Counted from the first letter of the stretch, positions 42,550 to 51,606 are shown. The stretch is 64,000 bases of DNA from Burkholderia sp. Ac-20365 (GCF_017104715.1 NZ_JAAGPI010000039.1:1-64000); one strand, 5' to 3'. Notes: generated by a model from the sequence alone, not told the origin. Made by a program: numbers and translations.

Positions 42550-42897
42550 ATGAGCGTCGAAACGAACGCAAAGGTCCACTGGATTGCCGCCGGCGCACCC
42601 GACGATATCGACGAAGAAGACGTGATGCGTTTCGATCACGCTGGCGCGAGCTACGCCGTGTATCGGATCGCAGAGGGCTTTTACGCATCGGATGGCTGGT
42701 GCACGCATGAGCATGCGCATCTTGCCGATGGCTTCGTCGTGAATCGCGAGATCGAATGTCCGCTGCATCAGGGGCGTTTCGACATTCCCAGTGGCAAGGC
42801 AAAGAGCGCACCCGTGTGCGTGCATCTGAAAACGTATCCGGTGCGTGTCGAGAATGGCGAAGTGCTGCTTGGCCTGCCCGCGCAGGATGCATCATGA
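42550..42897 (+). CDS. Rieske [2Fe-2S] ferredoxin, MocE type
   Basis: A 115-residue electron carrier. The cluster motifs CTHEHAHL (C-x-H) and CPLHQGRF (C-x2-H) are both intact with about 17 residues between. It would pass electrons from the reductase to the di-iron oxygenase. The ATG at 42550 follows AAGGAGA; the next gene starts inside its stop (ATGA). It starts 38 bp after the oxygenase gene. Confidence 0.9.
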   Translation: MSVETNAKVHWIAAGAPDDIDEEDVMRFDHAGASYAVYRIAEGFYASDGWCTHEHAHLADGFVVNREIECPLHQGRFDIPSGKAKSAPVCVHLKTYPVRVENGEVLLGLPAQDAS

Positions 42898-44141
42898 GCA
42901 CGCAAGCCGCGATGGTGATTATCGGTGCCGGCCAATGCGGCGTACGCACGGCCGCCGCATTGCGCGAGAACGGCTGGGACGGCGAGATCACGCTGCTCGG
43001 CAATGAAGGTGCCGCGCCATATGACCGGCCACCATTGTCGAAAGCGGTGTTGCTCGGCGAGCGCAGCACGGCGCAATGCGCGTTCTACGACGACGCCTTC
43101 TATCTGGACAAGCGCATCGACTTGCGCATCGACGCAGGCGTGCAGCAGATCGACCGCGCGGCGCGCAAGGTCGTGTTGCACGATGGACGCACGATCGACT
43201 ACCAACGCCTGCTGATTGCAACAGGCGCCGAACCAAGACGGCTCGACGTGCAAGGTGCGAATCTCGCGGGCGTTCACCTTCTGCGCACGGCAAGCGACGC
43301 GAATACGCTTGCCGAAGCCTTGCAGCCTGCACAGCGCATCGTGATCGTCGGCGCGGGTTTCATCGGTCTCGAAGTCGCGGCATCGGCGGTGGCGCGGGGT
43401 TGCGACGTGACGGTGATCGAAGCGGGCGCGCGTGCGTTGATGCGTGCTGTGCCGGAAATCGTCGCGGGCTATCTGATCGACAAGCATCGCGAGATGGGCG
43501 TAAAGATCCACTTCGGCGCGCAGATCGATCGACTGCTGGGCAGCACGCGTGTGACAGGCGTCAAGCTCAAGGACGGCACGCAGATCGATTGCGATTGCGT
43601 CGTGGTCGGCATCGGCGTAAAACCGCGCACGGAACTGGCGGAGGCGGCAGGCATCGACGTCGCGGATGGGATCGCTGTCGACGACACCTTGCGCACTAAT
43701 GACCCGCACATCTTCGCAGCCGGCGACGTGTGCTCGTTTCCGCACCGCCTCTTCAGGCGACGCATGCGGCTGGAATGCTGGAAGAACGCCGAGGATCACG
43801 CACGCATCGTCGCGCGCAACATGCTGGAGCGCGGCGAAACCTACTCCGAAGTGCCGTGGTTCTGGTCGAATCAATACGACATGACGATCCAGATTGCCGG
43901 CATGCCCGCGTTCGGCGTGCAAAGCGTCGTGCGCGAAACGGGCGACACGTCGCGCATTTTCTTCGCACTCGATCGCGATGGCGTACTGGTTGGCGCAAGC
44001 GGTGTCGGCAAGGTCAGCGAGATCGCGCGCGACGTGCGCATCGCACAGACCTTGATCGGGCAACGTGCGTGCATCGAGCCTGCATTGCTCGAAGACCGCA
44101 ACGTAAAGCTCAAAGGACTCGTCGCCGCGGAGGCAGCATGA
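42894..44141 (+). CDS. FAD/NAD(P)-dependent ferredoxin reductase, MocF type
   Basis: A 415-residue reductase of the rubredoxin/putidaredoxin reductase class. It shows VIIGAGQCGVRTAAALRENG (FAD), RPPLSKAVL, IVIVGAGFIGLEVAASA (NAD(P)H) and IFAAGDVCSFPHRLF, followed by the EVPWFWSNQYDMTIQIAG C-terminal domain usual for oxygenase reductases. It overlaps the Rieske gene and the next TIM-barrel gene by 4 bases on either side (ATGA), so all three are coupled. It supplies electrons for the oxygenase. Confidence 0.92.
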   Translation: MSTQAAMVIIGAGQCGVRTAAALRENGWDGEITLLGNEGAAPYDRPPLSKAVLLGERSTAQCAFYDDAFYLDKRIDLRIDAGVQQIDRAARKVVLHDGRTIDYQRLLIATGAEPRRLDVQGANLAGVHLLRTASDANTLAEALQPAQRIVIVGAGFIGLEVAASAVARGCDVTVIEAGARALMRAVPEIVAGYLIDKHREMGVKIHFGAQIDRLLGSTRVTGVKLKDGTQIDCDCVVVGIGVKPRTELAEAAGIDVADGIAVDDTLRTNDPHIFAAGDVCSFPHRLFRRRMRLECWKNAEDHARIVARNMLERGETYSEVPWFWSNQYDMTIQIAGMPAFGVQSVVRETGDTSRIFFALDRDGVLVGASGVGKVSEIARDVRIAQTLIGQRACIEPALLEDRNVKLKGLVAAEAA

Positions 44142-45001
44142 CGCAACGGCTCGCCGTGTATCAGTCGTTATGGGCGATGGAGCGGCGTCATACCGACGGC
44201 TTCGAGCGCTCGCTCGAAGAGAACCTCGCGATGATCGCGCAAGCGGGTTTCGAAGGTGTGAGCACATCGTTTGGATCACGCGAAAATGCACGACGTCTTT
44301 CGCAAGTACTCGCGCAACATGGTCTGCAAGCCGAGGCGCAATGCTTTCCGCGCACTGTCGATGACCTGAAGCCGATACTCGAAATCGCTGTCGAGTTCGG
44401 CGCGCATCACATCGACTTGCAACCTGACGCGCGGCCGCGCCGTCTTGCCGATGCACTCGTATTGATCGACGGCTGGCAACGGCTCGCGGAACAGGTGGAC
44501 ATTCCCGTCTACATCGAAACGCATCGCGACCGCATGACGACGGACCTGCATTTCATGCTCGATCTGCTCGATGAGCGGCCCAATCTGCGTTTGCTCGGCG
44601 ATCTGTCGCATTACCTCGTCGGCCGTGAATTCGCATGGCCCGTGAACGAAGAAAACGAAGCGGCGATGCAGCGGATCATCGCGCATTCGTGGGCGTTTCA
44701 TGGGCGCGTCGCGAGCCGCGAACAGGTGCAGATCGAAATCTCGTTCGAGCCGCACCGCATGTGGGTCGATCTGTTTTTGCGCTGGTGGCGCGATGGTTTT
44801 GCATCATGGCGCAAGCGCGCCGGCCCTGATGACACACTCGTCTTCACCTGCGAACTGGGGCCGAAGCCTTACGCGATCATCGGACGCGACGGCAACGATA
44901 CGACGGACCGCTGGGCCGAATCGCTCTTGATGCACGACTGGATACGCGATCTATGGAATGAAGTCGTGCAGGACCAAACAGCCGCGCTCGACGCAAGCTA
45001 G
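44138..45001 (+). CDS. Xylose-isomerase-like TIM-barrel protein (sugar phosphate isomerase/epimerase family, IolE/MocC-like)
   Basis: A 287-residue AP-endonuclease-2-fold protein. Metal-site type segments are VYIETHRDRMTTDL, LLGDLSHYLVGREF and VQIEISFEPHRMW. In rhizopine catabolism MocC and in inositol catabolism IolE are of this fold. It is the last gene of the oxygenase operon and its TAG overlaps the stop of the convergent LacI gene in a shared CTAG. A role in isomerising or dehydrating a cyclitol intermediate is inferred from context. Confidence 0.82.
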   Translation: MTQRLAVYQSLWAMERRHTDGFERSLEENLAMIAQAGFEGVSTSFGSRENARRLSQVLAQHGLQAEAQCFPRTVDDLKPILEIAVEFGAHHIDLQPDARPRRLADALVLIDGWQRLAEQVDIPVYIETHRDRMTTDLHFMLDLLDERPNLRLLGDLSHYLVGREFAWPVNEENEAAMQRIIAHSWAFHGRVASREQVQIEISFEPHRMWVDLFLRWWRDGFASWRKRAGPDDTLVFTCELGPKPYAIIGRDGNDTTDRWAESLLMHDWIRDLWNEVVQDQTAALDAS

Positions 45002-46047
45002 TCCGTAATCGGCAGGTTCTCGCGCAACAGCACCGTCACGGGAATCTGCTGCGCCAACGTCACGCCGGGATCGCGATGATAGTGACGCAGGATCACACTG
45101 ATCGAGTGCAGCGCTTCGCCGACGGGATTCTGGTCGAGCACGGCATCGAGCACGCCTTCGATCAGAAGGCGCCGCGACGTGTCGTTGAGTTCATGCCCGA
45201 TCAGCACGGTCTTGTGCACGCGGTCGAGCGCACGCAGCGCGTTGCCGATGCCTTCATCGCCGACGGAGATGTTGTAGATGCCGCGCAGGTCCGGATAGCG
45301 GCGGAACGCGTCGCGCGCGAGACTTTCCGTCATCGACGATTGCTCGCGGCTCTCGACCGTTTCGACGATGTCGCAATTCGGAAAGCGCCGGCGCAACACC
45401 GAACGAAAACCGCTTTCGCGCTCCTCATGGCCGAGGAAGTCATGCATGCCCGTCATCACGAGCACCTTGCCGCCCGTGTCGCCGAGAAAGCGGCCCATCA
45501 GTTCGCCCGCCACGCGCCCCGCGCAGCGATTGTCGATGCCTACATATGCGAGCCGTCCCGTGCCCGGCAGATCGCTTGCAAGCGTGACGACGGGCATTCT
45601 ATGACTCACATGACGCAGCGCGGCCGTGATGTCCGGGTGCTCGTACGCGACGATCACCAGCGCATCGGCCTTGCGACTTGCGCGTTCGATCGTTTCGACC
45701 ACGGCTTGCGGCTCGAGACTGTCGAAGTAGGTGACGGCGCATATCACGCGCTGCGTTTCGAAGGTCTTCTGCGCAAGTTCGAAGCCCTGCTTCAGATGCA
45801 CGTAGTACTGCGCAACGGGCTGCTGCAACAGGATCGCGATGCGCAGCCAGCGCACGGACACAGACTCCAGCGCGCGATCGATCTTCAGCTTGCGCGCCCA
45901 TTCGAGCACGCGCGTTTCCTTGTCGCGCGATACGCCGCCACGCCCGTTCAATACCCGATCGACTGTCGCCTCGCTGACACCCGCTGCGCGGGCGATGTCA
46001 GTCATGCTCGTCTTGCGGCGGCGCGTCTCGGACATGGTCGGTTTCAT
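44998..46047 (-). CDS. LacI-family transcriptional regulator
   Basis: A 349-residue repressor with an N-terminal HTH (MTDIARAAGVSEATVDRVLN) and a periplasmic-binding-protein-like sensor with repeating phrases (VGIDNRCAGRVAGELMGRF, YNISVGDEGIGNALRAL) that suggests a sugar or cyclitol ligand. Two ATGs, 46047 and 46035, are possible. It is divergent from the SDR gene (98-bp gap) and convergent with the oxygenase operon, a layout that points to control of this whole locus. Confidence 0.88.
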   Translation of the reverse strand: MKPTMSETRRRKTSMTDIARAAGVSEATVDRVLNGRGGVSRDKETRVLEWARKLKIDRALESVSVRWLRIAILLQQPVAQYYVHLKQGFELAQKTFETQRVICAVTYFDSLEPQAVVETIERASRKADALVIVAYEHPDITAALRHVSHRMPVVTLASDLPGTGRLAYVGIDNRCAGRVAGELMGRFLGDTGGKVLVMTGMHDFLGHEERESGFRSVLRRRFPNCDIVETVESREQSSMTESLARDAFRRYPDLRGIYNISVGDEGIGNALRALDRVHKTVLIGHELNDTSRRLLIEGVLDAVLDQNPVGEALHSISVILRHYHRDPGVTLAQQIPVTVLLRENLPITD

Positions 46048-46145
46048 TGTGATCGTGATACGCGCAATGATCGCATCGACGCCGCGCGCGCAGCAAGACG
46101 CGGTATCCACTATCCATCGCAACACACCTCTGAAGGAGACAATGC

Positions 46146-46973
46146 ATGGCGCAATTCGATTCGAAGATCGCGATCGTCACGGGTGGATCGCAAGGACTCG
46201 GCGCGGCCATTGCCGCACTGTTCATCGAACGCGGCGCGCGCGGCGTCGTGATTTGCGGACGGGCCAAAGAGAAAGGCGAAGCGAAAGCGCGCGAGTTGAC
46301 CCGCATTGGCGAAGCGCACGGCGCCAAGGTCGTGTTCGCACAGGCGGATCTGTCGAATGTCGACGACTGCCGCAAGGTGGTCGCGACCGCTGACGAGCAA
46401 TTCGGGCGCATCGACGTGCTCGTGAATGCCGCCGCGCTCACCGATCGCGGCACGATTCTCGATACCGATCCCGCGCTGTTCGACCGCATGTTCGCGACCA
46501 ATGTGCGCGCACCGTTCTTTCTGATGCAGGAGACGTTGCGCGTGATGCTGCGTGAGCGCACGGAAGGCGCGATCGTCAACATCGGCTCGATGTCGGCGAT
46601 GGCGGGGCAACCGTTTATCTCCGCGTATTGCGCGTCGAAGGGCGCGCTTGGGACGCTCACGCAAAACACCGCGTATGCGCTGTTGCGCAATCGCATTCGC
46701 GTGAACCAGTTGAATCTGGGCTGGATGGCATCGGACGGAGAAGACCGCATCCAGCGCGAATTTCACGGTGCCGCCGATGACTGGCTACAACAGGCGGCCG
46801 CTGCGCAGCCGTTCGGCCGTCTGATCGATCCCGCCGAAGCTGCACGCGCGGTCGCATTTCTCGCAAGCGATGAATCGGGCTTGATGACGGGCTCGGTCGT
46901 CAACTTCGATCAGTCGATCTGGGGCGCGTATGAAGACGCGCCGCGCCCCGCTGAACCCATGAAAAACGTTTGA
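46146..46973 (+). CDS. Short-chain dehydrogenase/reductase
   Basis: A 275-residue NAD(P)-dependent SDR of the classical type: IVTGGSQGLGAAIAAL at the N-terminus, the NAAA motif (LVNAAALTD), the catalytic Ser in NIGSMSA and the YCASK motif. The C-terminal AVAFLASDESGLMTGSVVNF is canonical. GAAGGAGA precedes the ATG. It is divergent from the LacI gene and likely co-regulated with the oxygenase cluster, perhaps oxidising a cyclitol or sugar. A hairpin follows its stop. Confidence 0.9.
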   Translation: MAQFDSKIAIVTGGSQGLGAAIAALFIERGARGVVICGRAKEKGEAKARELTRIGEAHGAKVVFAQADLSNVDDCRKVVATADEQFGRIDVLVNAAALTDRGTILDTDPALFDRMFATNVRAPFFLMQETLRVMLRERTEGAIVNIGSMSAMAGQPFISAYCASKGALGTLTQNTAYALLRNRIRVNQLNLGWMASDGEDRIQREFHGAADDWLQQAAAAQPFGRLIDPAEAARAVAFLASDESGLMTGSVVNFDQSIWGAYEDAPRPAEPMKNV

Positions 46974-46981
46974 TCCGGCCT

Positions 46982-47008
46982 GCCTGCTGCGCTCACCGCG
47001 CAGCAGGC
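46982..47008. terminator. Bidirectional hairpin between SDR and LysR genes
   Basis: GCCTGCTGCGC-TCACC-GCGCAGCAGGC is a perfect 11-bp stem between convergent genes. No T-run follows, so it may act with Rho or as a barrier. Confidence 0.65.
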
Positions 47009-47019
47009 CAACGCGCGCG

Positions 47020-47940
47020 TCAGTCCTTGTCCTTGATGCGCAGGTCGGGGTTCTTGTGCGCGACCTCCGACACCCAGTCGACGAACGCGCGCAGCCGCGA
47101 GCTGAGATTGCGGCGATGCGGATAGACGATCGAAAGCGGCGTGGACGGGCTGTTGTAGTCGGTGAGGATCTCGCGCAGCGCGCCCTGTTTGATCTGCTCG
47201 GCCACCATGAAGCGCGACGGCTGGATGATGCCGTGGCCCAATGCAGCCGCGTTGATATAGACCGAGCCGTCGTTGACGGCGAGCACGCTCTTCATCTGCA
47301 CCTTCACGACTTCGTCGCCGACGTTGTATTCGAACGGAAACGTTCTGCCCGAACGTGCCGACACGTAATTCACGGCCTGATGCGTGGCGAGTTCTTCGAG
47401 CGTCTTCGGCGTGCCGTGCCGCTCCAGATAGGCGGGCGATGCGCACGTGACGATGCGCGCACTACCGATGCGCTTTGCCACCAGACTCGACTCTTCGAGC
47501 ATGCCCATGCGGATCACGCAATCGACGCCGTCCTGAATCAGATCGATGTTGCGATCCGCGAGGCCAAGGCGCACGTCGATTTCGGGGAAGCGCTGATAGA
47601 AATCATCGAGCGATGGCAGCAGCAGCGCGCGCGCAAGCGTGCCCGACGTATCGACGCGAATCGTGCCCGCCGGGCTCTCGCGCTTGTTCGACAGCGACGA
47701 TTCCGCGTCGGCCACTTCCGCGAGGATGCGCACGCATCGCTCATAAAACAGCGCGCCGTCTTCCGTGACGCTCACCTGACGCGTCGAACGGTTCAGCAGA
47801 CGCACGCCGACATGCTCTTCCAGCGCCTGAATTGTCCGGCTCACCTTTGCGCGCGGCAAGTCGAGCGATTCCGACACCTTTGAGAAACTGTTCGCGTCCA
47901 CCACGCGAGTGAAGATCTCCATTGCCTCGAAGCGATCCAT
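47020..47940 (-). CDS. LysR-type transcriptional regulator
   Basis: A 306-residue regulator of the CrgA-like branch. HTH: AMEIFTRVVDANSFSKVSES then LPRAKVSRTIQALEEHVG; effector-domain phrases include DCVIRMGMLEESSLVAKRIG. The ATG at 47940 begins MDRFEAMEIF; the large upstream open frame is not protein-like. It is convergent with the SDR gene and faces a long AT-rich non-coding stretch upstream, so its target is unclear. Confidence 0.88.
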   Translation of the reverse strand: MDRFEAMEIFTRVVDANSFSKVSESLDLPRAKVSRTIQALEEHVGVRLLNRSTRQVSVTEDGALFYERCVRILAEVADAESSLSNKRESPAGTIRVDTSGTLARALLLPSLDDFYQRFPEIDVRLGLADRNIDLIQDGVDCVIRMGMLEESSLVAKRIGSARIVTCASPAYLERHGTPKTLEELATHQAVNYVSARSGRTFPFEYNVGDEVVKVQMKSVLAVNDGSVYINAAALGHGIIQPSRFMVAEQIKQGALREILTDYNSPSTPLSIVYPHRRNLSSRLRAFVDWVSEVAHKNPDLRIKDKD

Positions 47941-48700
47941 TTCCTGTGCCCTGTCATTGTTTGGCGGCAAAACCGTCTGCAGCGGCAGACGTTGCCCAGT
48001 CGTCGGAACCGCGCGAAGCGCGTTCCGACAGCCGGCCGCCTCTCCCGCGCGGCCTGACGGGTAGAAAAATAGCACGGAGAAAATCGATTTGGGCGAGAAG
48101 GGGCGCGAACGGCGGGGCTTTAGCGGTCGATCGGACCTGAATCGCCACGCACCCGCCCGCCCCGCGCGCAATAAAAATGCGCGCTGATGAACCGGTCAAA
48201 CTGTGACCATTTACTGACTTCGATCAATCAATAGCCTGCCACGTATGATTAATATTATTATTCCCTGCATGCTCAAACGCCGTTCATCTTTAAAGCATGG
48301 TTTTATCTGTGATTCAGATTTGAGCTGCCCCGCATTAAAACGTTTTAAAGCATGATCGTACGTTCATTAGCGCCTGGCCAGTGCGGTACAGCACCGGTTC
48401 TTCCTTTGTCGGCAAAGGATTAGCGTCTGATGGCCAACTTTGCTTCGCGGGCCGGCACCGTTTTCCGGAACGCCTGAAACCGGCACGCAATAGTTGCCGC
48501 TTATCCATAAGACAAAAATACTTTGCAACGCGCTGTTAATTCCGATTGAATTTTCAAAATCGCGGCATTAGGATGAGAGCCCCGTCGATGCCATAAGCAT
48601 TGAACGGGCTGGAGACTTCCATAATATATTTACCGCTTGCGAAAGCATTTGCAGGTCATTAATGCCGCAAGCGATGATGCTGCGCCCTAAGGAGAACCAC
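47941..48700. other. Long gene-free region with AT-rich core and palindrome
   Basis: A 760-bp gap. The part from 48200 to 48660 is noticeably richer in A+T than its neighbours. It holds the perfect palindrome TTAAAACGTTTTAA (48335-48348) and the repeated word TTTAAAGCATG about 55 bp apart (near 48291 and 48345). ATTAATATTATTATT lies near 48248. No coding frame with a ribosome-binding site was found before 48701. Confidence 0.55.
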
Positions 48701-48895
48701 GTGCTGAGCCCACACGAATTTGCGACGCTCATGCTGATAAAGGACGCGACCACTCAGTCCGATTTCGACCAGGCCGATCTGATTGCGCTCGCCGACCGCG
48801 AGTTCATCACTATCGGCTTGTCGCATGCCAGTATGCCTCCGCGCCTTACCGAACGCGGACATGCGCTGCTTGCGCGGCTCGGCGCGCCCATATGA
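48701..48895 (+). CDS. Small conserved-looking hypothetical protein
   Basis: A 64-residue protein starting with GTG: AAGGAG lies 6 bases upstream (48689-48694), which decides this start over in-frame ATGs at 48662 and 48674. The sequence opens LSPHEFATLMLIKDATTQSD and closes with PRLTERGHALLARLGAPI, reminiscent of the last helix and wing of a winged-helix domain. It is 127 bp upstream of the phasin gene. No function proposed. Confidence 0.65.
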   Translation: MLSPHEFATLMLIKDATTQSDFDQADLIALADREFITIGLSHASMPPRLTERGHALLARLGAPI

Positions 48896-49022
48896 CGCAG
48901 TCCAATCAGGCTCAGACGAAACACAGATAACCAGCTGCTTCCCATTTGACGGGCGGGGTCGATCTACGCATCGATCGATGCCGGCTGTTCTGTTCGTGCA
49001 TTCAACCTTGCGAGGCTATTCG

Positions 49023-49541
49023 ATGCTCACGACCATCGACGACATCACCGCTGCACAGAGAGCCGGGGTTCAGACCTTCTTCAACATGACGAACGAGGTT
49101 GTGAGCGGCATCGAGAAGCTCGTTCAATTGAACTTTGGCGTGTTGCGTGATGGTACGCAGCGCGCGATGGATGCGCTCGCCAACGGCGAGTTGCCGGGTG
49201 CGGCGAGCGTGCGACGCGGCGATCTATCCGTGATCGAACGCACGGCGCTTTATAACCGTCAGGTGTTCGATATCGTCGCGAGTACGCAGGCGGCCATTGT
49301 CAGGCACGCGACAGCGCAATACGAAGCGCAGGTCAGCACCGTTCAGGCCGATCTGAGCGATGCTGCGCAGCGTGCGCCTGCCGGTGCAGAGGTCGCGGTG
49401 ACGGCGATGAACTCTGCCATTACGGCGGCGAACGCGTTCTATGAAAGCGTCTGGAAGACCGTGCAGCAGGCCGTTGATACGGCCGAAAGTAATGTGAATG
49501 TGATGACGCGAAGTGTGGCGAATGGCTCGCACGCTGCCTGA
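49023..49541 (+). CDS. phaP: Phasin family protein
   Basis: A 172-residue granule-associated protein, mostly helical and amphipathic. AAQRAGVQTFFNMTNEVVSG and GIEKLVQLNFGVLRDGTQRA match Phasin_2 proteins that coat polyhydroxybutyrate granules. The ATG at 49023 begins MLTTIDDITAAQ; upstream frame to 48783 overlaps the small gene and is ignored. A terminator lies about 75 bp after the stop. PHB synthesis genes are not in this window. Confidence 0.9.
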   Translation: MLTTIDDITAAQRAGVQTFFNMTNEVVSGIEKLVQLNFGVLRDGTQRAMDALANGELPGAASVRRGDLSVIERTALYNRQVFDIVASTQAAIVRHATAQYEAQVSTVQADLSDAAQRAPAGAEVAVTAMNSAITAANAFYESVWKTVQQAVDTAESNVNVMTRSVANGSHAA

Positions 49542-49614
49542 TTCGATAACTTAGGCGACGCGCGACAGACAGTGTAGGAAACCGGACGCGGTCCCCGCGT
49601 CAGGCGCATGTTCG

Positions 49615-49641
49615 GCCCGCTTTCGAGCGGGCTTTTTTTTT
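49615..49641 (+). terminator. Intrinsic terminator after the phasin gene
   Basis: GCCCGC-TTTCGA-GCGGGC followed by nine T, which merge with the T-rich tract downstream. Confidence 0.85.
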
Positions 49642-49783
49642 GGTTTTCGCTTTTGCTTTTGCTTTTGCTTTTTGGTTTTTGGTTTTTGGTTTTTTGCCTT
49701 TTGGCCTTTGCTTTCGCTGGCATCCGCGTGGCGGTAGTGACCTTGATTTGTCTTGCGACGCTGGTTTGGTTTTTATGGCTTTG
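49642..49783. repeat. T-rich low-complexity tract with an extra copy of the element's terminal motif
   Basis: Runs such as TTTTGCTTTTGCTTTTGC and GGTTTTTGGTTTTTGG fill the first half. At 49715-49728 the terminal motif CGCTGGCATCCGCG of the palindromic element appears once alone, 69 bp before the copy that opens element C. This mirrors the A-rich tract after copy B. Confidence 0.8.
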
Positions 49784-50439
49784 CGCTGGCATCCGCGTTT
49801 TGTTTTGCCTTGTTCACGCGTTGCCCCTGTGCGGGGCGGCACTTACTTTCTTTGCCGCCGCAAAGAAAGTAAGCAAAGAAAGCGGGCTAACACCGCAAGC
49901 GCTTGTTCTTGCCTGAGGGCCCCCAACGGGTCCTCTCCTTCGCACGGCAACTTCTCATTCACCGCCCGTTGCCAGCTGCTTCGGCTAAGCGCCTCACCCG
50001 CTTCAATCACTCGGAGTGCAGACAGCGGCAGCGACTGGTTAATGCCGCCCAGGTGGCAAACTGTGTGTAGGTCGTAGTGCTTCACACGTCAGCGTTTCTA
50101 CGACACCGACCTTGCTTTTCAGTCTGGAGTGAAGCGCACAAGCCGCGACAGCCGACACACAGTTTGCCGCCATAGAACGTGGGCGATGCGATCGCGCATG
50201 TGGCGACGGGGGAGTGTGAAGCGGGTGAGGCGCTTAGCCGAAGCGTTGGCAGCAGGCGTCGAGAAGAATGCTGTCGGGGACGGGACGGGGCCGTTGGGGG
50301 CCCGTGGGCAAAGGTCAAGAATTGGCGGTGTTCAGCGGCTTTCTTTTGCCTACTTTTCTTTGCCGCGGCAAAGAAAAGTAGGTGCCGCCCCGCACAGGGG
50401 CGACGCTTGAAGAACCGATAACAAACCGCGGATGCCAGC
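49784..50439. repeat. Dispersed double-armed palindromic element, copy C
   Basis: Complete element in the same orientation as copies A and B: terminal CGCTGGCATCCGCG / CGCGGATGCCAGCG, both arm hairpins and the central pair. It lies between convergent genes (phasin and DUF4148). The 942-bp gap 49542-50483 is filled by terminator, T-rich tract, element and a short A-rich tail. Confidence 0.88.
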
Positions 50440-50483
50440 GACAAAAACGACAACAACCAAACCAAAAGCAAACAGCAAAAAAC

Positions 50484-50810
50484 CTACTGCCCAAAATACA
50501 CACCCTTAGTGCCATCATTGGCACGCCCCATCGGCATACCGGATGCTGCGGTTCCACTCACCACACCGCCATAACTCTCTCCCTGACCCTGCTGATCAGA
50601 AAGACGACGCTCTGCAGCCTGCGCATTAGCAGGGTAATTCGTGCGATCGCCATCACCCGGCCTGTAGCCCTCGCTTTCGACGTTCATCAGATCCTGCCTC
50701 ACCTCGGCGCGCGTGGCCGGCTGATTCGGCTCAACGGTGGTTTGCGCGAAAGCCGTGGCAGACATACCCATAACGGCACCCAGAATGGCAGCTTGCTTGA
50801 GCAGTTTCAT
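50484..50810 (-). CDS. DUF4148 exported protein
   Basis: A 108-residue protein with signal peptide MKLLKQAAILGAVMGMSATA (cleavage after AFA). The mature segment TRAEVRQDLMNVESEGYRPG is the DUF4148 hallmark, a small family abundant in Burkholderiaceae and of unknown role. The first ATG is four codons upstream (50822); MKLLKQ at 50810 gives the cleaner signal peptide. It sits convergent to the phasin gene across the palindromic element. Confidence 0.85.
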   Translation of the reverse strand: MKLLKQAAILGAVMGMSATAFAQTTVEPNQPATRAEVRQDLMNVESEGYRPGDGDRTNYPANAQAAERRLSDQQGQGESYGGVVSGTAASGMPMGRANDGTKGVYFGQ

Positions 50811-50892
50811 GACTTCCTCCATGAAGTAGGTAGTACGCGCTTAATACCGCAAACGCTGTACCCGACAACTTCATGAAAGGCTCACTAGTCGA

Positions 50893-51534
50893 TTATTTCT
50901 GCAACTGCTTGCGCGTACCACAAATCAGTGCAATACCTTGCGCCGCCATGGCTCGCAGCGATGCCCGCGAGTCGCCCGCTCGCGAGCGCAATGCAAGGCT
51001 ATGCAATATCGCCGATGCAACGCGCGCAAGCACTGTGGCGTCTGCATCGGCTGAAAGCTCGCCGTCTGCCTGCGCGCGTCGGATGCGCTTTTCGAACGCA
51101 CGATCGAAGGCTTTGAGACCTTGCGCCAATCTGGTGCGCACCTCGTCGTCCACTTTCGATTCGACCACAGCCGTGCCAATCAGAAAGCATCCGCGCGGCG
51201 CCTCACCCGCGGGCAGATAGAGTGCGAGCGCCGCGTCGTAGACGCGTTGTAAAGCTTGCGCGAGCGGGATATCGTCGCGCAGCGCAAGCTGCATCCCCTG
51301 CACGCCTGCTTCGACATAACGCTCCAGCGTACTCAGATACAGCGCGTGCTTGTCGCCGAATGCGGCATACAGGCTGGGACGGTTCATGCCCGTCGCATCG
51401 CTCAATGCATCCAGCGACGTGCCTGAATAACCGCCCAGCCAGAACGCATCGGTTGCGTGGCCGAGCGCGTCGTCCGCATCATATGCACGCGGCCTTCCGC
51501 GCGCTCGCTTCTCGATTTTTATACTGTCTCGCAT
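50893..51534 (-). CDS. TetR-family transcriptional regulator
   Basis: A 213-residue repressor. RGRPRAYDADDALGHATDAF and GYSGTSLDALSDATGMNRPS form the N-terminal HTH, and LYAAFGDKHALYLSTLERYV continues the family pattern; the C-terminal ligand domain is variable. It is divergent from the GST-VOC pair with a 72-bp gap holding a palindrome, so it likely represses that pair and itself. The long open frame upstream of 51534 is not used. Confidence 0.9.
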   Translation of the reverse strand: MRDSIKIEKRARGRPRAYDADDALGHATDAFWLGGYSGTSLDALSDATGMNRPSLYAAFGDKHALYLSTLERYVEAGVQGMQLALRDDIPLAQALQRVYDAALALYLPAGEAPRGCFLIGTAVVESKVDDEVRTRLAQGLKAFDRAFEKRIRRAQADGELSADADATVLARVASAILHSLALRSRAGDSRASLRAMAAQGIALICGTRKQLQK

Positions 51535-51555
51535 ATAAATATTTGACACTGTCGA

Positions 51556-51579
51556 TTTTTGTTCACTATAGTACAAAAA
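51556..51579. promoter_or_regulatory. Candidate TetR operator
   Basis: ACTATAGT (51565-51572) is a perfect palindrome flanked by TTTTTGT and ACAAAAA, in the short gap between the TetR and GST starts. It would cover both promoters. Confidence 0.5.
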
Positions 51580-51606
51580 CAATCGGTAGACCGGGAGACA
51601 ATCATC

